Assembly: GCF_030296835.1 (NCBI RefSeq) | Contig: NZ_AP027922.1 | Coordinates: 3,038,001 to 3,102,000 of the forward strand | Direction: 5' to 3' | Origin: Pseudoalteromonas sp. MM1 | GTDB lineage: Bacteria; Pseudomonadota; Gammaproteobacteria; Enterobacterales; Alteromonadaceae | DNA: 64,000 nucleotides | Part shown: one piece after another, positions 17,767 through 26,428 of the stretch | Position numbering within the stretch: the first letter of the stretch is position 1 | Layout of the letters: every line of letters starts with the position of its first letter | Made by a program: the position numbers and the translations under genes | Notes under the pieces: generated by a model | Databases searched by the model: none | What the model was told of the DNA's origin: nothing | What the model saw: only the letters and a program-made list of their open reading frames with translations

Positions 17767-19758
17767 TTAGCTATCTTGTACTGCTAGCTTGTCATCGGCT
17801 AAATGCTCATCTAAATCTATTTCTAGGGGTACCTGAATCCTAATTGTTGCACCACCACAGCTGTTATTACTTGCCGTAATTTCGCCTTGATGAAGCGATA
17901 CAAACTCTCTACAAAGCGCAAGCCCTAAACCAGTACCGCCAGCGCCACTATTCGTTTTGCTACTTTGTACAAATTTAGTAAATACGTGCTCTAATTCGTC
18001 CTCAGGTATACCTATTCCATTGTCTATCACATCAATAATGGCGCTGTTTTGATCAGCCATTAAATTCACTTGAATACGACTTTTAGGCTCACTAAATTTA
18101 AGTGCGTTACCTAAAACATTACGCAATAATTGATTAATCTGTTCTTCATCACACTGCACAACCACTGGCCCTGGTTTTGAAAAAATAATTTCAATTTCTT
18201 TTTCCATCGCCGTGCCCGATACATCATCAATACTGGTTTTAATAATATTTTCTATGTTGTATGGACGTGGATTAAAAGGAAATTTCCCCACATCCAATTT
18301 AGATAGATCAAGTAAGTTGTTTAGTAACGACAGTAAGCGCTCGCCACTGCTTTCAATGCGTGATAAGTATTTTAATAATTTATCTTGAGCAAAATCGCCG
18401 GCTTCTAACTTACTCAAACCAAATCGTGAAAAACTCAATATAGAGTGCATGGGGGTGCGTAACTCGTGCGACATGTTAGCCAAAAATTCTGATTTACTTA
18501 AATTCGCGGCTTCGGCTACATTTTTGGCGTGCTCTAACTGCGAGGTACGCGCTCGCACTTGCTCTTCTAGAAGGTCTTTGGCTTCAAGGAGCAATTCTTC
18601 TTTTTGTTTTAAGTGAGTTACATTTTTAAATATTACCGCCAACGCAATTTCACCATGGTGGTCTATTTCGTTAAATGAGCCAACCAGTGGAATATACCCG
18701 CCATCTGTTTTTTGCAAACGTAGGTCGCTGCTAAACTGGCGATTACTGTTTAATGTTGTGATCTTATTTTTTATTTCAGCACTTGATTCCTCATCTAAAA
18801 ATTCAAATACAGAAAAACCCGCGAGTTTGTCAAAGGGCAGCCTAAACAGCCTTAAGCAGGCATCGTTTGCTTCAATTACTTTGCCGTTGCGCTCAAATAG
18901 CATAATGGCGTCAGGCGTATTTTTATAAATAACTTGTAGTAGGCTGTCTTTTTCGATTAATGCATCAACGGTGTCTTGTAAACGCTCAACTAGTTCAGCA
19001 TTACGGCGTTTTAAAAGCTCAGTTTGCCACAATTTATGTACCGATTGCAGCAGTACGCTATCGGTGAGGGGCTTTATTAAAACATCTTCAACCCCTTTAC
19101 GAATTGCCTCTATCATTGAGACTTGCTCAGGGCGCGAAGTAAACAGTAGGCATCGGCAATCTGGTTGAGACATTTTAATAGCAGAAAAAATATTTAAACC
19201 AGTACCATCTTCAAAACTAAAATCGCTAATCAAAATATCTATACTATTTTCATTAGCCACTGCCACCGCTTGGGTAGCACTGGTTGCGGTTAGCGTTTTT
19301 ATATGTGCCCCGACTAAATTACTTTTCATTTTTTCAAGGCGCTCAGGCATATGATCAACAAGTAAAATAGTAGGTAGTTTTAAAACGTGGCTAGAGCCAA
19401 GCTCTAAGAGATTTTCGAGTAGTGTGGTAATTTCTTTATTTGAAAAAAACGGATAAATAACCGTTGCATCTGGAACGAGTTTATTAAGCTCGCTAAAGGC
19501 AGTGAGTTGCTCACCGCTTTCGGCTTTAGGAGCAAGTAGTACACAGCGGTCTTGTGAGATTTTTTGAGCTAACGACTTTACTACTTCACACGGTACTCCG
19601 TAAGCACCAATTACCAAGTCATACTGGCTGGTGTTAGAGTATAAATCAATCATAGAGTAATGAACGAGCTCAGCCTCACAGCCTATTAATTCTAGTAAAA
19701 CTTTCACTCTCATTGCGATAACACTGCTGCTATCTACAATTAAAATTTTTCGACTCAT
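17767..19758 (-). CDS. Hybrid sensor histidine kinase (two receivers, PAS, kinase)
   Basis: A 663-residue soluble kinase with unusual order: receiver-like domain 1 (residues 1-120), receiver 2 (about 128-245), PAS (about 275-390), coiled coil, HisKA with His in FLANMSHELRTPMHSIL (near 437), and HATPase with NVLGNALKF, DNGIGIP and GGTGLGLAL. Receiver 1 lacks the acid pair (ILIVDSSS) and the usual phospho-Asp, so it is probably a pseudoreceiver. Receiver 2 keeps Asp in ILISDFSFEDG and Lys in IKPLT. No membrane helices are seen, so it is cytoplasmic. It is transcribed with the downstream receiver protein. Confidence 0.9.
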   Translation of the reverse strand: MSRKILIVDSSSVIAMRVKVLLELIGCEAELVHYSMIDLYSNTSQYDLVIGAYGVPCEVVKSLAQKISQDRCVLLAPKAESGEQLTAFSELNKLVPDATVIYPFFSNKEITTLLENLLELGSSHVLKLPTILLVDHMPERLEKMKSNLVGAHIKTLTATSATQAVAVANENSIDILISDFSFEDGTGLNIFSAIKMSQPDCRCLLFTSRPEQVSMIEAIRKGVEDVLIKPLTDSVLLQSVHKLWQTELLKRRNAELVERLQDTVDALIEKDSLLQVIYKNTPDAIMLFERNGKVIEANDACLRLFRLPFDKLAGFSVFEFLDEESSAEIKNKITTLNSNRQFSSDLRLQKTDGGYIPLVGSFNEIDHHGEIALAVIFKNVTHLKQKEELLLEAKDLLEEQVRARTSQLEHAKNVAEAANLSKSEFLANMSHELRTPMHSILSFSRFGLSKLEAGDFAQDKLLKYLSRIESSGERLLSLLNNLLDLSKLDVGKFPFNPRPYNIENIIKTSIDDVSGTAMEKEIEIIFSKPGPVVVQCDEEQINQLLRNVLGNALKFSEPKSRIQVNLMADQNSAIIDVIDNGIGIPEDELEHVFTKFVQSSKTNSGAGGTGLGLALCREFVSLHQGEITASNNSCGGATIRIQVPLEIDLDEHLADDKLAVQDS

Positions 19759-19868
19759 TAAGCCACACTATCGTAAACACTTTATATGTTAATAGCGTAG
19801 CCTATAATTTCTTAGTTGGTATAGGTTGTTAGACTTAATTTTGATTTTTTTACCGATAAGCTCCACAA

Positions 19869-20360
19869 CTATTTTGGTAGATGTTTACCAAAAATTGTTA
19901 AACTGAAGCGTTTATTGTCCATTACCGCGATATTAGGCAGCTCACCCCATACGCTAAAACCAAAGTGCTTGAATAACTTAATACTTGGTAAGTTATGGCT
20001 AAATATAAAACCAAGTAATACATCAATTTTTAGCTGTTTAGCTTTTATTTGGGCAAATTCCATCAGCTTTTTGCCAAGCCCTTTGCCTTGCGCCGCTTTA
20101 GTAATATAAATGCTCATCTCTACGGTGCCATCGTATGCAGGGCGCCCATAAAATGATTTATAACTTAGCCAAGCAAGTACTTGCTCATTTTCGCAATAAA
20201 CATAAATGGGCCGCTTATCGGTGTGGCTATTAAACCACTCATGTTTGCTTTGTACCGATACTTCTTCGGTATCGGCGGTCACCATACGCGAGGCGATCGT
20301 TTCATTGTATATTGCGACAATGGCAGGTAAATCTTCTATAGTGGCTATACGTGTAGTCAT
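19869..20360 (-). CDS. GNAT-family N-acetyltransferase
   Basis: A 163-residue acetyl-CoA-dependent N-acetyltransferase of the phosphinothricin/methionine sulfoximine acetyltransferase type. The N-terminal ATIEDLPAIVAIYNETIASR is typical of that subgroup. The acetyl-CoA-binding loop appears as KAAQGKGLGKKLMEFA (near residue 90), and the later GFIFSHNLPSIKLFKHFGF is also conserved. The substrate could be an amino acid analogue or an amine. The gene stands alone between the kinase and a divergent peroxidase gene. Confidence 0.9.
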   Translation of the reverse strand: MTTRIATIEDLPAIVAIYNETIASRMVTADTEEVSVQSKHEWFNSHTDKRPIYVYCENEQVLAWLSYKSFYGRPAYDGTVEMSIYITKAAQGKGLGKKLMEFAQIKAKQLKIDVLLGFIFSHNLPSIKLFKHFGFSVWGELPNIAVMDNKRFSLTIFGKHLPK

Positions 20361-20442
20361 AAGCGCTTAATTTTGTTGATCACTTTTGTGCATATTAGCG
20401 TAAGATAGACTCGTCAAACAATTATAATTTTAGGCGTTGAGT

Positions 20443-21015
20443 ATGTTAAAAAAAACGATACTAGGGCTCAGTATTTTTATTACGAGCTTAGCAGCCCAAG
20501 CAAATGACACGTTACCTAGCAAACAACAGCAGCAACAATGTGAAGACTTTACAAATGTAGAAATACGTAAGCTGCGCTCAAAAGAATTCTTAAACTTATG
20601 CCAATTTAAAAACCGCCCTTTGCTCATTGTAAATACAGCAAGCAATTGTGGTTTTACATCTCAATTTGAAGGCCTTGAAAAAGTACACCAACAATATAAA
20701 GACAAAGGTTTAGTGGTATTAGGTTTTCCATCAGATGATTTTTTTCAAGAAGAAAACGATGAAAAAGACATAGCAAAAGTGTGTTTTATTAATTACGGCG
20801 TTACTTTTACTATGTTTACTACCAGCGAAGTTCGCGGCAGTGATGCAAATCCAATATTTAAACACTTAAACGCGCAAACCAGTTCCCCTAACTGGAACTT
20901 TTATAAATATTTAGTTTCAGCTGATCGTAAAACAATTAAACGCTTTAACAGTAAAGTAGCCCCTAATTCAAAAGAATTAATTGATGCAATTGAAAATACG
21001 CTACTCATCAATTAA
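20443..21015 (+). CDS. Glutathione peroxidase family protein, exported
   Basis: A thiol peroxidase of the GPx family, 190 residues. The N-terminus (MLKKTILGLSIFITSLAAQA) looks like a signal peptide cleaved near ANDTL, so the protein is probably periplasmic. The peroxidatic Cys lies in NTASNCGFTSQFEGL. The Trp and Asn of the tetrad are present in NWNFYKYL. The motif normally reading GFPCNQF is GFPSDDF here, so the catalytic Gln and the adjacent Cys are both replaced. Activity may differ from classical GPx. I chose ATG 20443. A TTG two codons earlier is possible. Confidence 0.88.
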   Translation: MLKKTILGLSIFITSLAAQANDTLPSKQQQQQCEDFTNVEIRKLRSKEFLNLCQFKNRPLLIVNTASNCGFTSQFEGLEKVHQQYKDKGLVVLGFPSDDFFQEENDEKDIAKVCFINYGVTFTMFTTSEVRGSDANPIFKHLNAQTSSPNWNFYKYLVSADRKTIKRFNSKVAPNSKELIDAIENTLLIN

Positions 21016-21094
21016 GTTTATACTGGTACTGCGAGTTAAAACTAACTAGACTGGCTTTAATGGTTAAATACACCAACTTTAAACAGGAGATTTT

Positions 21095-21376
21095 ATGGCA
21101 GTGGCAAGTGCAAGGCACATTTTAGTAGACAGCGAAGCAGAGTGCTTAGATTTAAAAGCTAAGATTGAACAAGGCGAAGACTTTGCAGAGCTTGCAAAAA
21201 CATATTCAAACTGTCCTTCTGGTCAAGACGGCGGTGCACTTGGTGAGTTTGGTCCGGGTATGATGGTACCTGAGTTTGATAAAGTTGTATTTTCAGCGCC
21301 AATTAACCAAGTACAAGGCCCTGTACAAACACAGTTTGGCTATCACTTACTTGAAGTGACAAGCCGCTCAGAATAA
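21095..21376 (+). CDS. ppiC: Peptidyl-prolyl isomerase, single-domain parvulin
   Basis: A 93-residue parvulin, the length of E. coli PpiC, with no signal peptide. The whole protein is one PpiC rotamase domain: ASARHILVDSEAECLDLK, the central GQDGGALGEFGPGMMVPEFD, and QTQFGYHLLEVTSR at the end. It catalyses cis-trans isomerisation of X-Pro bonds in cytosolic proteins. A good ribosome site (AGGAGA) precedes the ATG. A strong terminator follows directly. Confidence 0.95.
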   Translation: MAVASARHILVDSEAECLDLKAKIEQGEDFAELAKTYSNCPSGQDGGALGEFGPGMMVPEFDKVVFSAPINQVQGPVQTQFGYHLLEVTSRSE

Positions 21377-21395
21377 CGTTGATTTATCGCAACAC

Positions 21396-21421
21396 AAAAA
21401 GCCGCTTATGCGGCTTTTTTT
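21396..21421 (+). terminator. Terminator after ppiC
   Basis: A 10-bp perfect stem (21396-21405 with 21410-21419), TTAT loop and T tail. It lies between ppiC and the next gene and covers the earlier ATG at 21408, which argues against that ATG as a start. Confidence 0.85.
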
Positions 21422-21431
21422 AGGAGCAATT

Positions 21432-22010
21432 ATGAAACTTATAGGATCTAACCCTTCTCCATTTGCGCGCAGAGTAAGAATGTGGGCAGCACAAAACAAT
21501 GTTGACTTAGCGCTAGTAAACCTAGATATTTTTTCTGAGCAAGACCGCCCTACCTTAGCCAGTAACAACCCGGTAAGAAAAATACCGGTTTTAATTGATG
21601 GCGATTTAACGCTAAGCGATTCAACCACTATTTTACGCTACCTTATCGCCAAGGCTGGTAAAACACCACTAAGCTGGTCGCAAGAGCACCTACTTAATAT
21701 TATCAACGCCTGTAACGACTCGTTAGTAGAATTAGCACTTTGCAGACGCTCAGGATTTGATACTAGCGACGATAAATTATTTTTTAATCTGCAAAACGAG
21801 CGAATTGCACAAACATTAAGCTATTTAAATAGTCATTTAAACGATGATGAATTTAAAGGCTGTGAATGCCTTAACATCAGTTTATACTGCCTACTAGATT
21901 GGATTTGCTTTCGTGATTTAACAGACTTTAGTCAACACGCTGCTTTAGTCAGTTTTTATAACGACTATGGCACGCGTCAAGCTGCAGTAAGCACCGATCC
22001 TAGACTCTAA
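21432..22010 (+). CDS. Glutathione S-transferase family protein
   Basis: A 192-residue GST with an N-terminal thioredoxin fold (KLIGSNPSPFARRVRMWAAQ, glutathione-site motif NPVRKIPVLIDGDLTLSDST) and a helical C-terminal domain. I chose ATG 21432, which has AGGAG five bases upstream. The earlier ATG lies inside the ppiC terminator. It resembles the small bacterial GSTs of unknown substrate. The DUF2750 gene follows after 17 bases, so they are likely co-transcribed. Confidence 0.9.
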   Translation: MKLIGSNPSPFARRVRMWAAQNNVDLALVNLDIFSEQDRPTLASNNPVRKIPVLIDGDLTLSDSTTILRYLIAKAGKTPLSWSQEHLLNIINACNDSLVELALCRRSGFDTSDDKLFFNLQNERIAQTLSYLNSHLNDDEFKGCECLNISLYCLLDWICFRDLTDFSQHAALVSFYNDYGTRQAAVSTDPRL

Positions 22011-22027
22011 ACAAATAAGGTAAACAC

Positions 22028-22378
22028 ATGAGCGATATTGAAATTGAATCACAACTAGTTAGCTTTGTAGAAAAAGTACGTTTAAGCGAGCAAGTGTGGG
22101 CGTTAGGAGGCGACGACGGCGGCTTTGTAGTGTGCGAATCTAACCAGTTTGCCGAAACGGATGTACTGCTTTTATGGGAAAGCGAAGACGCAGCAAAAGC
22201 CCAATGTAAAGAAGAGTGGCAAGAATTTACGCCTGTAGAAATTAATCTAGATGAATTTTTAGATGAGTGGGTAGAAGACTTAAACGAAGACAGCGCATTA
22301 GTTGGTTTAAATTGGAATGACGACCAAGTGTGTGTAGAAATAGAGCCTGTTGGCTTAGCACGCGCACTTAGCGAATAA
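22028..22378 (+). CDS. DUF2750 family protein
   Basis: A 116-residue acidic protein matching the DUF2750 pattern: an N-terminal helix (FVEKVRLSEQVWAL), then GGFVVCESNQFAETDVLLLW and EFLDEWVEDLNED. The function of the family is unknown. No signal peptide or membrane helix is present. The gene is probably in an operon with the GST gene and is followed by a terminator. Confidence 0.82.
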   Translation: MSDIEIESQLVSFVEKVRLSEQVWALGGDDGGFVVCESNQFAETDVLLLWESEDAAKAQCKEEWQEFTPVEINLDEFLDEWVEDLNEDSALVGLNWNDDQVCVEIEPVGLARALSE

Positions 22379-22406
22379 CTATCACTATAAATTAAATAGT
22401 GAATAC

Positions 22407-22438
22407 AACACCTGCTTTTTAAGTGGGTGTTTTTGTTT
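22407..22438 (+). terminator. Terminator after the DUF2750 gene
   Basis: An 11-bp stem including two G-U pairs (22407-22417 with 22421-22431), a 3-base loop and a T-rich tail, 28 bases after the stop codon. Confidence 0.7.
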
Positions 22439-22531
22439 TGTAGCTAAAAACATAAATACTAAAATCGATACTCGCATGTTTATCTGTTTTAAGTATAAAA
22501 TATAACATGTCATTAATTTCAAGGGATTACG

Positions 22532-23212
22532 TTGAAAACCCATCTTGGCCGCCGCCCTTTTTCAGCAATGGAGCTGCATACGCTTTATAACGGCTATATT
22601 TATGGCGACTTTAAAGTAGCAAGAGAGCAAGCAAAGCATTGGCATTTTTGGTTGCCATTAATTGCCTATTACAGTGGCGCATATAGCGATGAAATAGGCT
22701 GCTTAACGCTTGACGATCTTAAGCTTAAAAATGGCATTTTATGTTTTAATTTTCATACTAATGGAAAAATAAAAGCGCGCTTGGTTCCGGTGCATCAAGC
22801 CTTAGTTGATGCTGGACTTAACGACTTTATTGCCTTTGTTAAAGCACATAATCACACACGTTTAATGTTTGATTTACCGGCTAAGTCTGGCCGTTACAGC
22901 GAAAAAGTACGCATTTGGTTTACCGGTGAAGGTGAGCGTGCGGGTTATTTACAAAAATGTGCCATTCCTACTGTTGATCAGCTCGGTATGAAAACCGCCA
23001 TAAGTAGCCTACGACTTAATTTTGAGCAACAAATACGTATTTACGCACTACAGGCGGGCTCAAAAGATGCCTTTAATTATTTAATGGGGTTTAACGAATA
23101 CCCCAATGATAAATTTGACGATACCGCCATACTAAACAACGTAATACAGCAAATTAGGATCATTAACCCACAGCTGCATTGGCAGCGCTTTACCTTGCGC
23201 CAAAGCCACTGA
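22532..23212 (+). CDS. Tyrosine-recombinase-like protein lacking catalytic residues
   Basis: A 226-residue protein resembling the catalytic domain of phage-type tyrosine integrases: RPFSAMELHTLYNGYIYGD, then FWLPLIAYYSGAYSDEIGCL and LVPVHQALVDAGLNDFIAF. The core-binding domain is missing. Catalytic positions look lost by manual alignment. The first Arg of the usual GARxNEI is Tyr (GAYSDEI), the His of HxxR is Ser (SSLRLNF, Arg kept), and no nucleophilic Tyr is seen at the end (DKFDD). The start is a TTG at 22532 after AAGGGA, and an ATG ten codons later is an alternative. It stands alone, with no attachment site or phage genes. It may be a domesticated DNA-binding protein or a decayed integrase. 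Confidence 0.7.
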   Translation: MKTHLGRRPFSAMELHTLYNGYIYGDFKVAREQAKHWHFWLPLIAYYSGAYSDEIGCLTLDDLKLKNGILCFNFHTNGKIKARLVPVHQALVDAGLNDFIAFVKAHNHTRLMFDLPAKSGRYSEKVRIWFTGEGERAGYLQKCAIPTVDQLGMKTAISSLRLNFEQQIRIYALQAGSKDAFNYLMGFNEYPNDKFDDTAILNNVIQQIRIINPQLHWQRFTLRQSH

Positions 23213-23360
23213 CACTATTTGTTACTATTTTAAATCCAAGTAGCCACTTTATTAAATTACTCTCATAAAAAAAACTGCTAGGATATCTAAATCTCAATTT
23301 TTAAGGGCATAGAAATGCCTGTTTGAGTCAGTTTCTAACAACAACAATCTAGGGATCACT

Positions 23361-25934
23361 ATGTTTTTAAAAAGCCTATTAACAGTAAGTGTTGCTTTAG
23401 CAATGACTACTGCCAACGCTAACGAGTTCGTTATCGAAAAGCTTGCTAAACCAAGTTCACAAAAGGTGTCGTTAACACTCGACCCAAGCCAAGACACCTT
23501 TACAGGGATGACAGAAATAGCCCTAGAAGTGTTAAAACCCACTCACTACATTGAACTTAACGGCGTGGCTTACGCAGTTAAAATGGCGCAGCTATTAGGC
23601 GATAAAAACTGCGACTTAAATAACGAAATGCTAAAAACAGAAAAAGTGAAATTTAGCTGTGATGAGAAAATTCAACCAGGAAAATACACCTTAAAAATCG
23701 ATTTTTCAGCGCCTTATAATCGCCAAAGTGTAGGCTTATATAAAACGTTAGACCAAGGCACGCCATACTTATTTACTCAATTTGAAATGAGCGATGCGCG
23801 TCGTGCATTTCCGGTATTTGATGAACCAAGTTATAAAATTCCATTTCAGTTAACCATTACCGCACCCACATCGCAAAAAGTCTATGCCAATACGCCAGAG
23901 CTAAAAACAGCTGTTAATGGCGATATGACCACTCACTTTTTTGATAAAACACCGCCAATTCCTTCTTATTTAGTTGCAATGGCTGTGGGTCCGTTTGAGG
24001 AACTTGAAATAAAAGATATGCCAATCCCAGGGCGTGTTATTACCCCGCAGGGTAAAATTCATTTAGCTGATTACGCAAAAGAAAACATGCCTAAAGTGCT
24101 TGCTGCACTTGAAGAATACTTTGGTATTCCATACGTTTATAAAAAATTAGACTCTGTTGCTGTGCCAGAATTTCCATTTGGTGCAATGGAAAATTCAGGC
24201 CTAGTAACCTACCGCGAAGATATATTACTGGTTGATTTAGCCGCTGCTACACGTAGTAAAAAACAGCGTAATGTGTCGATTATTGCTCACGAGCTTGCCC
24301 ATCAATGGTACGGTAACTTAGTTACCATGAAGTGGTGGAACGACTTATGGTTAAACGAAGCATTTGCCAGCTGGATGGCGGCAAAAATTACTAAGCAGCT
24401 TAATCCAGAATTTGAATCTCACCTTGATTTACCACAAAACAACGTAATGGCACTGGATGCGCGCTTAAGCACTAAACCTATTCGTAAGCCAATTAAAACC
24501 GAAGCCGATATAATGGATGGTTTAGGGCTAGCCTACAGTAAAGGCAGCGCTGTGCTTGCTATGGTTGAAAACTGGATTGGTGAACAGGCATTCCAAAAAG
24601 GGATACAGAGTTACTTAAAAAAATTCTCATATAAAAACGCCGAAGCAGCCGATTTATGGGAAGCACTAGGTAAAGCTTCTAATAAAGATGTTGCCAGTGT
24701 TTTAAAATCATTTATTGAACAGTCTTCTTTTCCGCTTGTAGATGTAAAACAAGATGGTAAAAAAATTACTATATCGCAAAGTCGCTTTGCTAATGCCGGT
24801 GTAGATGCACCTGCACAGCTTTGGAATGTCCCTGTTGGGATAAAATATGGCGCTGGCGATAAAGTAAAAACAGCCAGTATTTTACTTAATAAACAAAGCC
24901 AAACTTTAACGCTTGATTTTGAGCCAGAGTGGATTTACCCCGATGAAGGCGCACTCGGTTATTACCGCTGGGTAATGGACGATGCGCAGTTTGACTCACT
25001 GATAAAACATGCGCCGCAAGCACTTAATGATCGTGAGCGTTTAGCGCTGCTTTCTGCAACTGATGCACTACTTGATGCAGGTGTGATATCGGCCGCTAAG
25101 TTAATGCAAACCTTAGAAGTATTTGTAAGCGATGATCACCCTCGCGTTGCAAATACAGCGTTGGGCTATTTAGTATCGCAAAAAAATACCTTTAAAGATG
25201 AAAGTAACGAAGCGTTATGGCCTGAGTTTATTCGCAGTGCAGTAATGCCTGCAGCTAAAAAATACTCACTTGAAGCACAAGCTGGCGAAGACGGTGCAGT
25301 TTCGCAGCTACGTGCAGGTGTTGTGTCCTTGCTAGGTTTTGATGGCGAAGATCAACGTGTGATCAGCAAAGCAAAAGAGCAAACGCAAGTGTACTTAAAC
25401 GATCCGCAAAAAGTGGATCCGTATTTAGCAGCTACCTACCTAAAACTTGCCGCCTATAATGGAGATAAAGCCTTACTTGATCAATTTATGGCAACCTTTA
25501 AAACCACTAAAGATCCACAAGTACGCACAAACATGCTGGCAGCAATGGGCTTTATGGGTAAAGCGCAGTTACAAAAGCAAGTGTTAGCCTATACCTTAAC
25601 CGACGAAGTAACCGCCTCTGATATGCGCACTATTTTAGCGGGTCAAAGTTATAGCGAGTCGCGCCAAGCACTATTTATTGAATGGATATACAACAATTAC
25701 GACAAGGTAACACAAAGCTTACCGCCGTTTTTTGTGCCTAACTTACCGTACTTTACGACCGCGCGTTGTGATGAACAAAGTTTAGCAACCACGCAAACTT
25801 TCTTTAAAGATAAAATTGAAGAAACACCAGGCTATGCGCGTACCTTAAGCAAACTTGAAGAAAGTACCCATGACTGTATTGCGCTTAAAGAGCGTGAACT
25901 GGCATCAGTTAATGACTTTTTAAAAAGCAAATAA
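23361..25934 (+). CDS. M1-family zinc aminopeptidase, exported
   Basis: A zinc metallo-aminopeptidase of the M1 family, 857 residues. The N-terminus (MFLKSLLTVSVALAMTTANA) is a signal peptide, so it acts in the periplasm or outside the cell. The substrate-binding GAMENSG motif (near residue 274) and the zinc site HELAHQWYGNLVT, with a downstream Glu in NEAFASW (near 312-335), are intact. A long helical C-terminal domain follows. It differs from cytosolic PepN in having the signal peptide. It probably feeds on peptides from the medium. A strong bidirectional terminator follows. Confidence 0.95.
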   Translation: MFLKSLLTVSVALAMTTANANEFVIEKLAKPSSQKVSLTLDPSQDTFTGMTEIALEVLKPTHYIELNGVAYAVKMAQLLGDKNCDLNNEMLKTEKVKFSCDEKIQPGKYTLKIDFSAPYNRQSVGLYKTLDQGTPYLFTQFEMSDARRAFPVFDEPSYKIPFQLTITAPTSQKVYANTPELKTAVNGDMTTHFFDKTPPIPSYLVAMAVGPFEELEIKDMPIPGRVITPQGKIHLADYAKENMPKVLAALEEYFGIPYVYKKLDSVAVPEFPFGAMENSGLVTYREDILLVDLAAATRSKKQRNVSIIAHELAHQWYGNLVTMKWWNDLWLNEAFASWMAAKITKQLNPEFESHLDLPQNNVMALDARLSTKPIRKPIKTEADIMDGLGLAYSKGSAVLAMVENWIGEQAFQKGIQSYLKKFSYKNAEAADLWEALGKASNKDVASVLKSFIEQSSFPLVDVKQDGKKITISQSRFANAGVDAPAQLWNVPVGIKYGAGDKVKTASILLNKQSQTLTLDFEPEWIYPDEGALGYYRWVMDDAQFDSLIKHAPQALNDRERLALLSATDALLDAGVISAAKLMQTLEVFVSDDHPRVANTALGYLVSQKNTFKDESNEALWPEFIRSAVMPAAKKYSLEAQAGEDGAVSQLRAGVVSLLGFDGEDQRVISKAKEQTQVYLNDPQKVDPYLAATYLKLAAYNGDKALLDQFMATFKTTKDPQVRTNMLAAMGFMGKAQLQKQVLAYTLTDEVTASDMRTILAGQSYSESRQALFIEWIYNNYDKVTQSLPPFFVPNLPYFTTARCDEQSLATTQTFFKDKIEETPGYARTLSKLEESTHDCIALKERELASVNDFLKSK

Positions 25935-25960
25935 GCTTAATTAAAAAGTGAAATAAGCAT

Positions 25961-26001
25961 AATTAAAAGCCGCTGAGTTAGCTACTCAGCGGCTTTTAAT
26001 T
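25961..26001. terminator. Bidirectional terminator between convergent genes
   Basis: A perfect 18-bp stem (25961-25978 with 25984-26001) with a 5-base loop, A/T-flanked on both sides. It touches the stop codon of the minus-strand gene that ends at 26000. Confidence 0.9.
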
Positions 26002-26365
26002 ACCCGTTAATAATCTGCGTTAGCTTGGCAATAAAGTCTTTTGCTGCTTGCTCTGAGTTAATTTTAAAGGCCACCCCATAGTGAATCGGCTGCGCACTTT
26101 TATGAATACGAGTAGGAAACCGCGTCATCTCGCTACTATGAAAATATCCTTGTACTCGTGTTACCTCATCAATTGTTGCAAAATCATCACTAAACACCTC
26201 AAAGGCAGGACGAATAATTATTTTACCTTTACCCGCTTCGCTGTGGGTATAAATTGCCTCTTTAGAATTTGCTAACATGTATTCAGCAATGTTTTTAATT
26301 TTAAAGTTGCTTCTGCACTTTAACTGAATGAGCTGCTCTGTTAACTCATCTGCACTATAAGCCAC
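26000..26365 (-). CDS. Conserved-looking protein of unknown function (121 aa)
   Basis: A 121-residue cytosolic-looking protein with no signal peptide or membrane segment. It begins with a GTG preceded by AAAGGGAT. The N-terminal half is helical (ADELTEQLIQLKCRSNFKI, then IAEYMLANSKEAIYTHSEA). The C-terminal half has FHSSEMTRFPTRIHKSAQPI, and a FKINSEQAAKDFIAKL helix closes it. I do not recognise the family. It is flanked by convergent and tandem genes with no evident functional link. Confidence 0.7.
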   Translation of the reverse strand: MAYSADELTEQLIQLKCRSNFKIKNIAEYMLANSKEAIYTHSEAGKGKIIIRPAFEVFSDDFATIDEVTRVQGYFHSSEMTRFPTRIHKSAQPIHYGVAFKINSEQAAKDFIAKLTQIING

Positions 26366-26428
26366 GTGGTGATCCCTTTACTGTTTAATTGTGCATTACA
26401 TTAGCCTATACGCGCTGCAAAGTCCGAA

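Noticed and set aside
22532..23212. Active integrase marking a genomic island
   Set aside because: The catalytic residues appear lost, no tRNA or direct repeat flanks it, and neighbouring genes are ordinary chromosomal genes.
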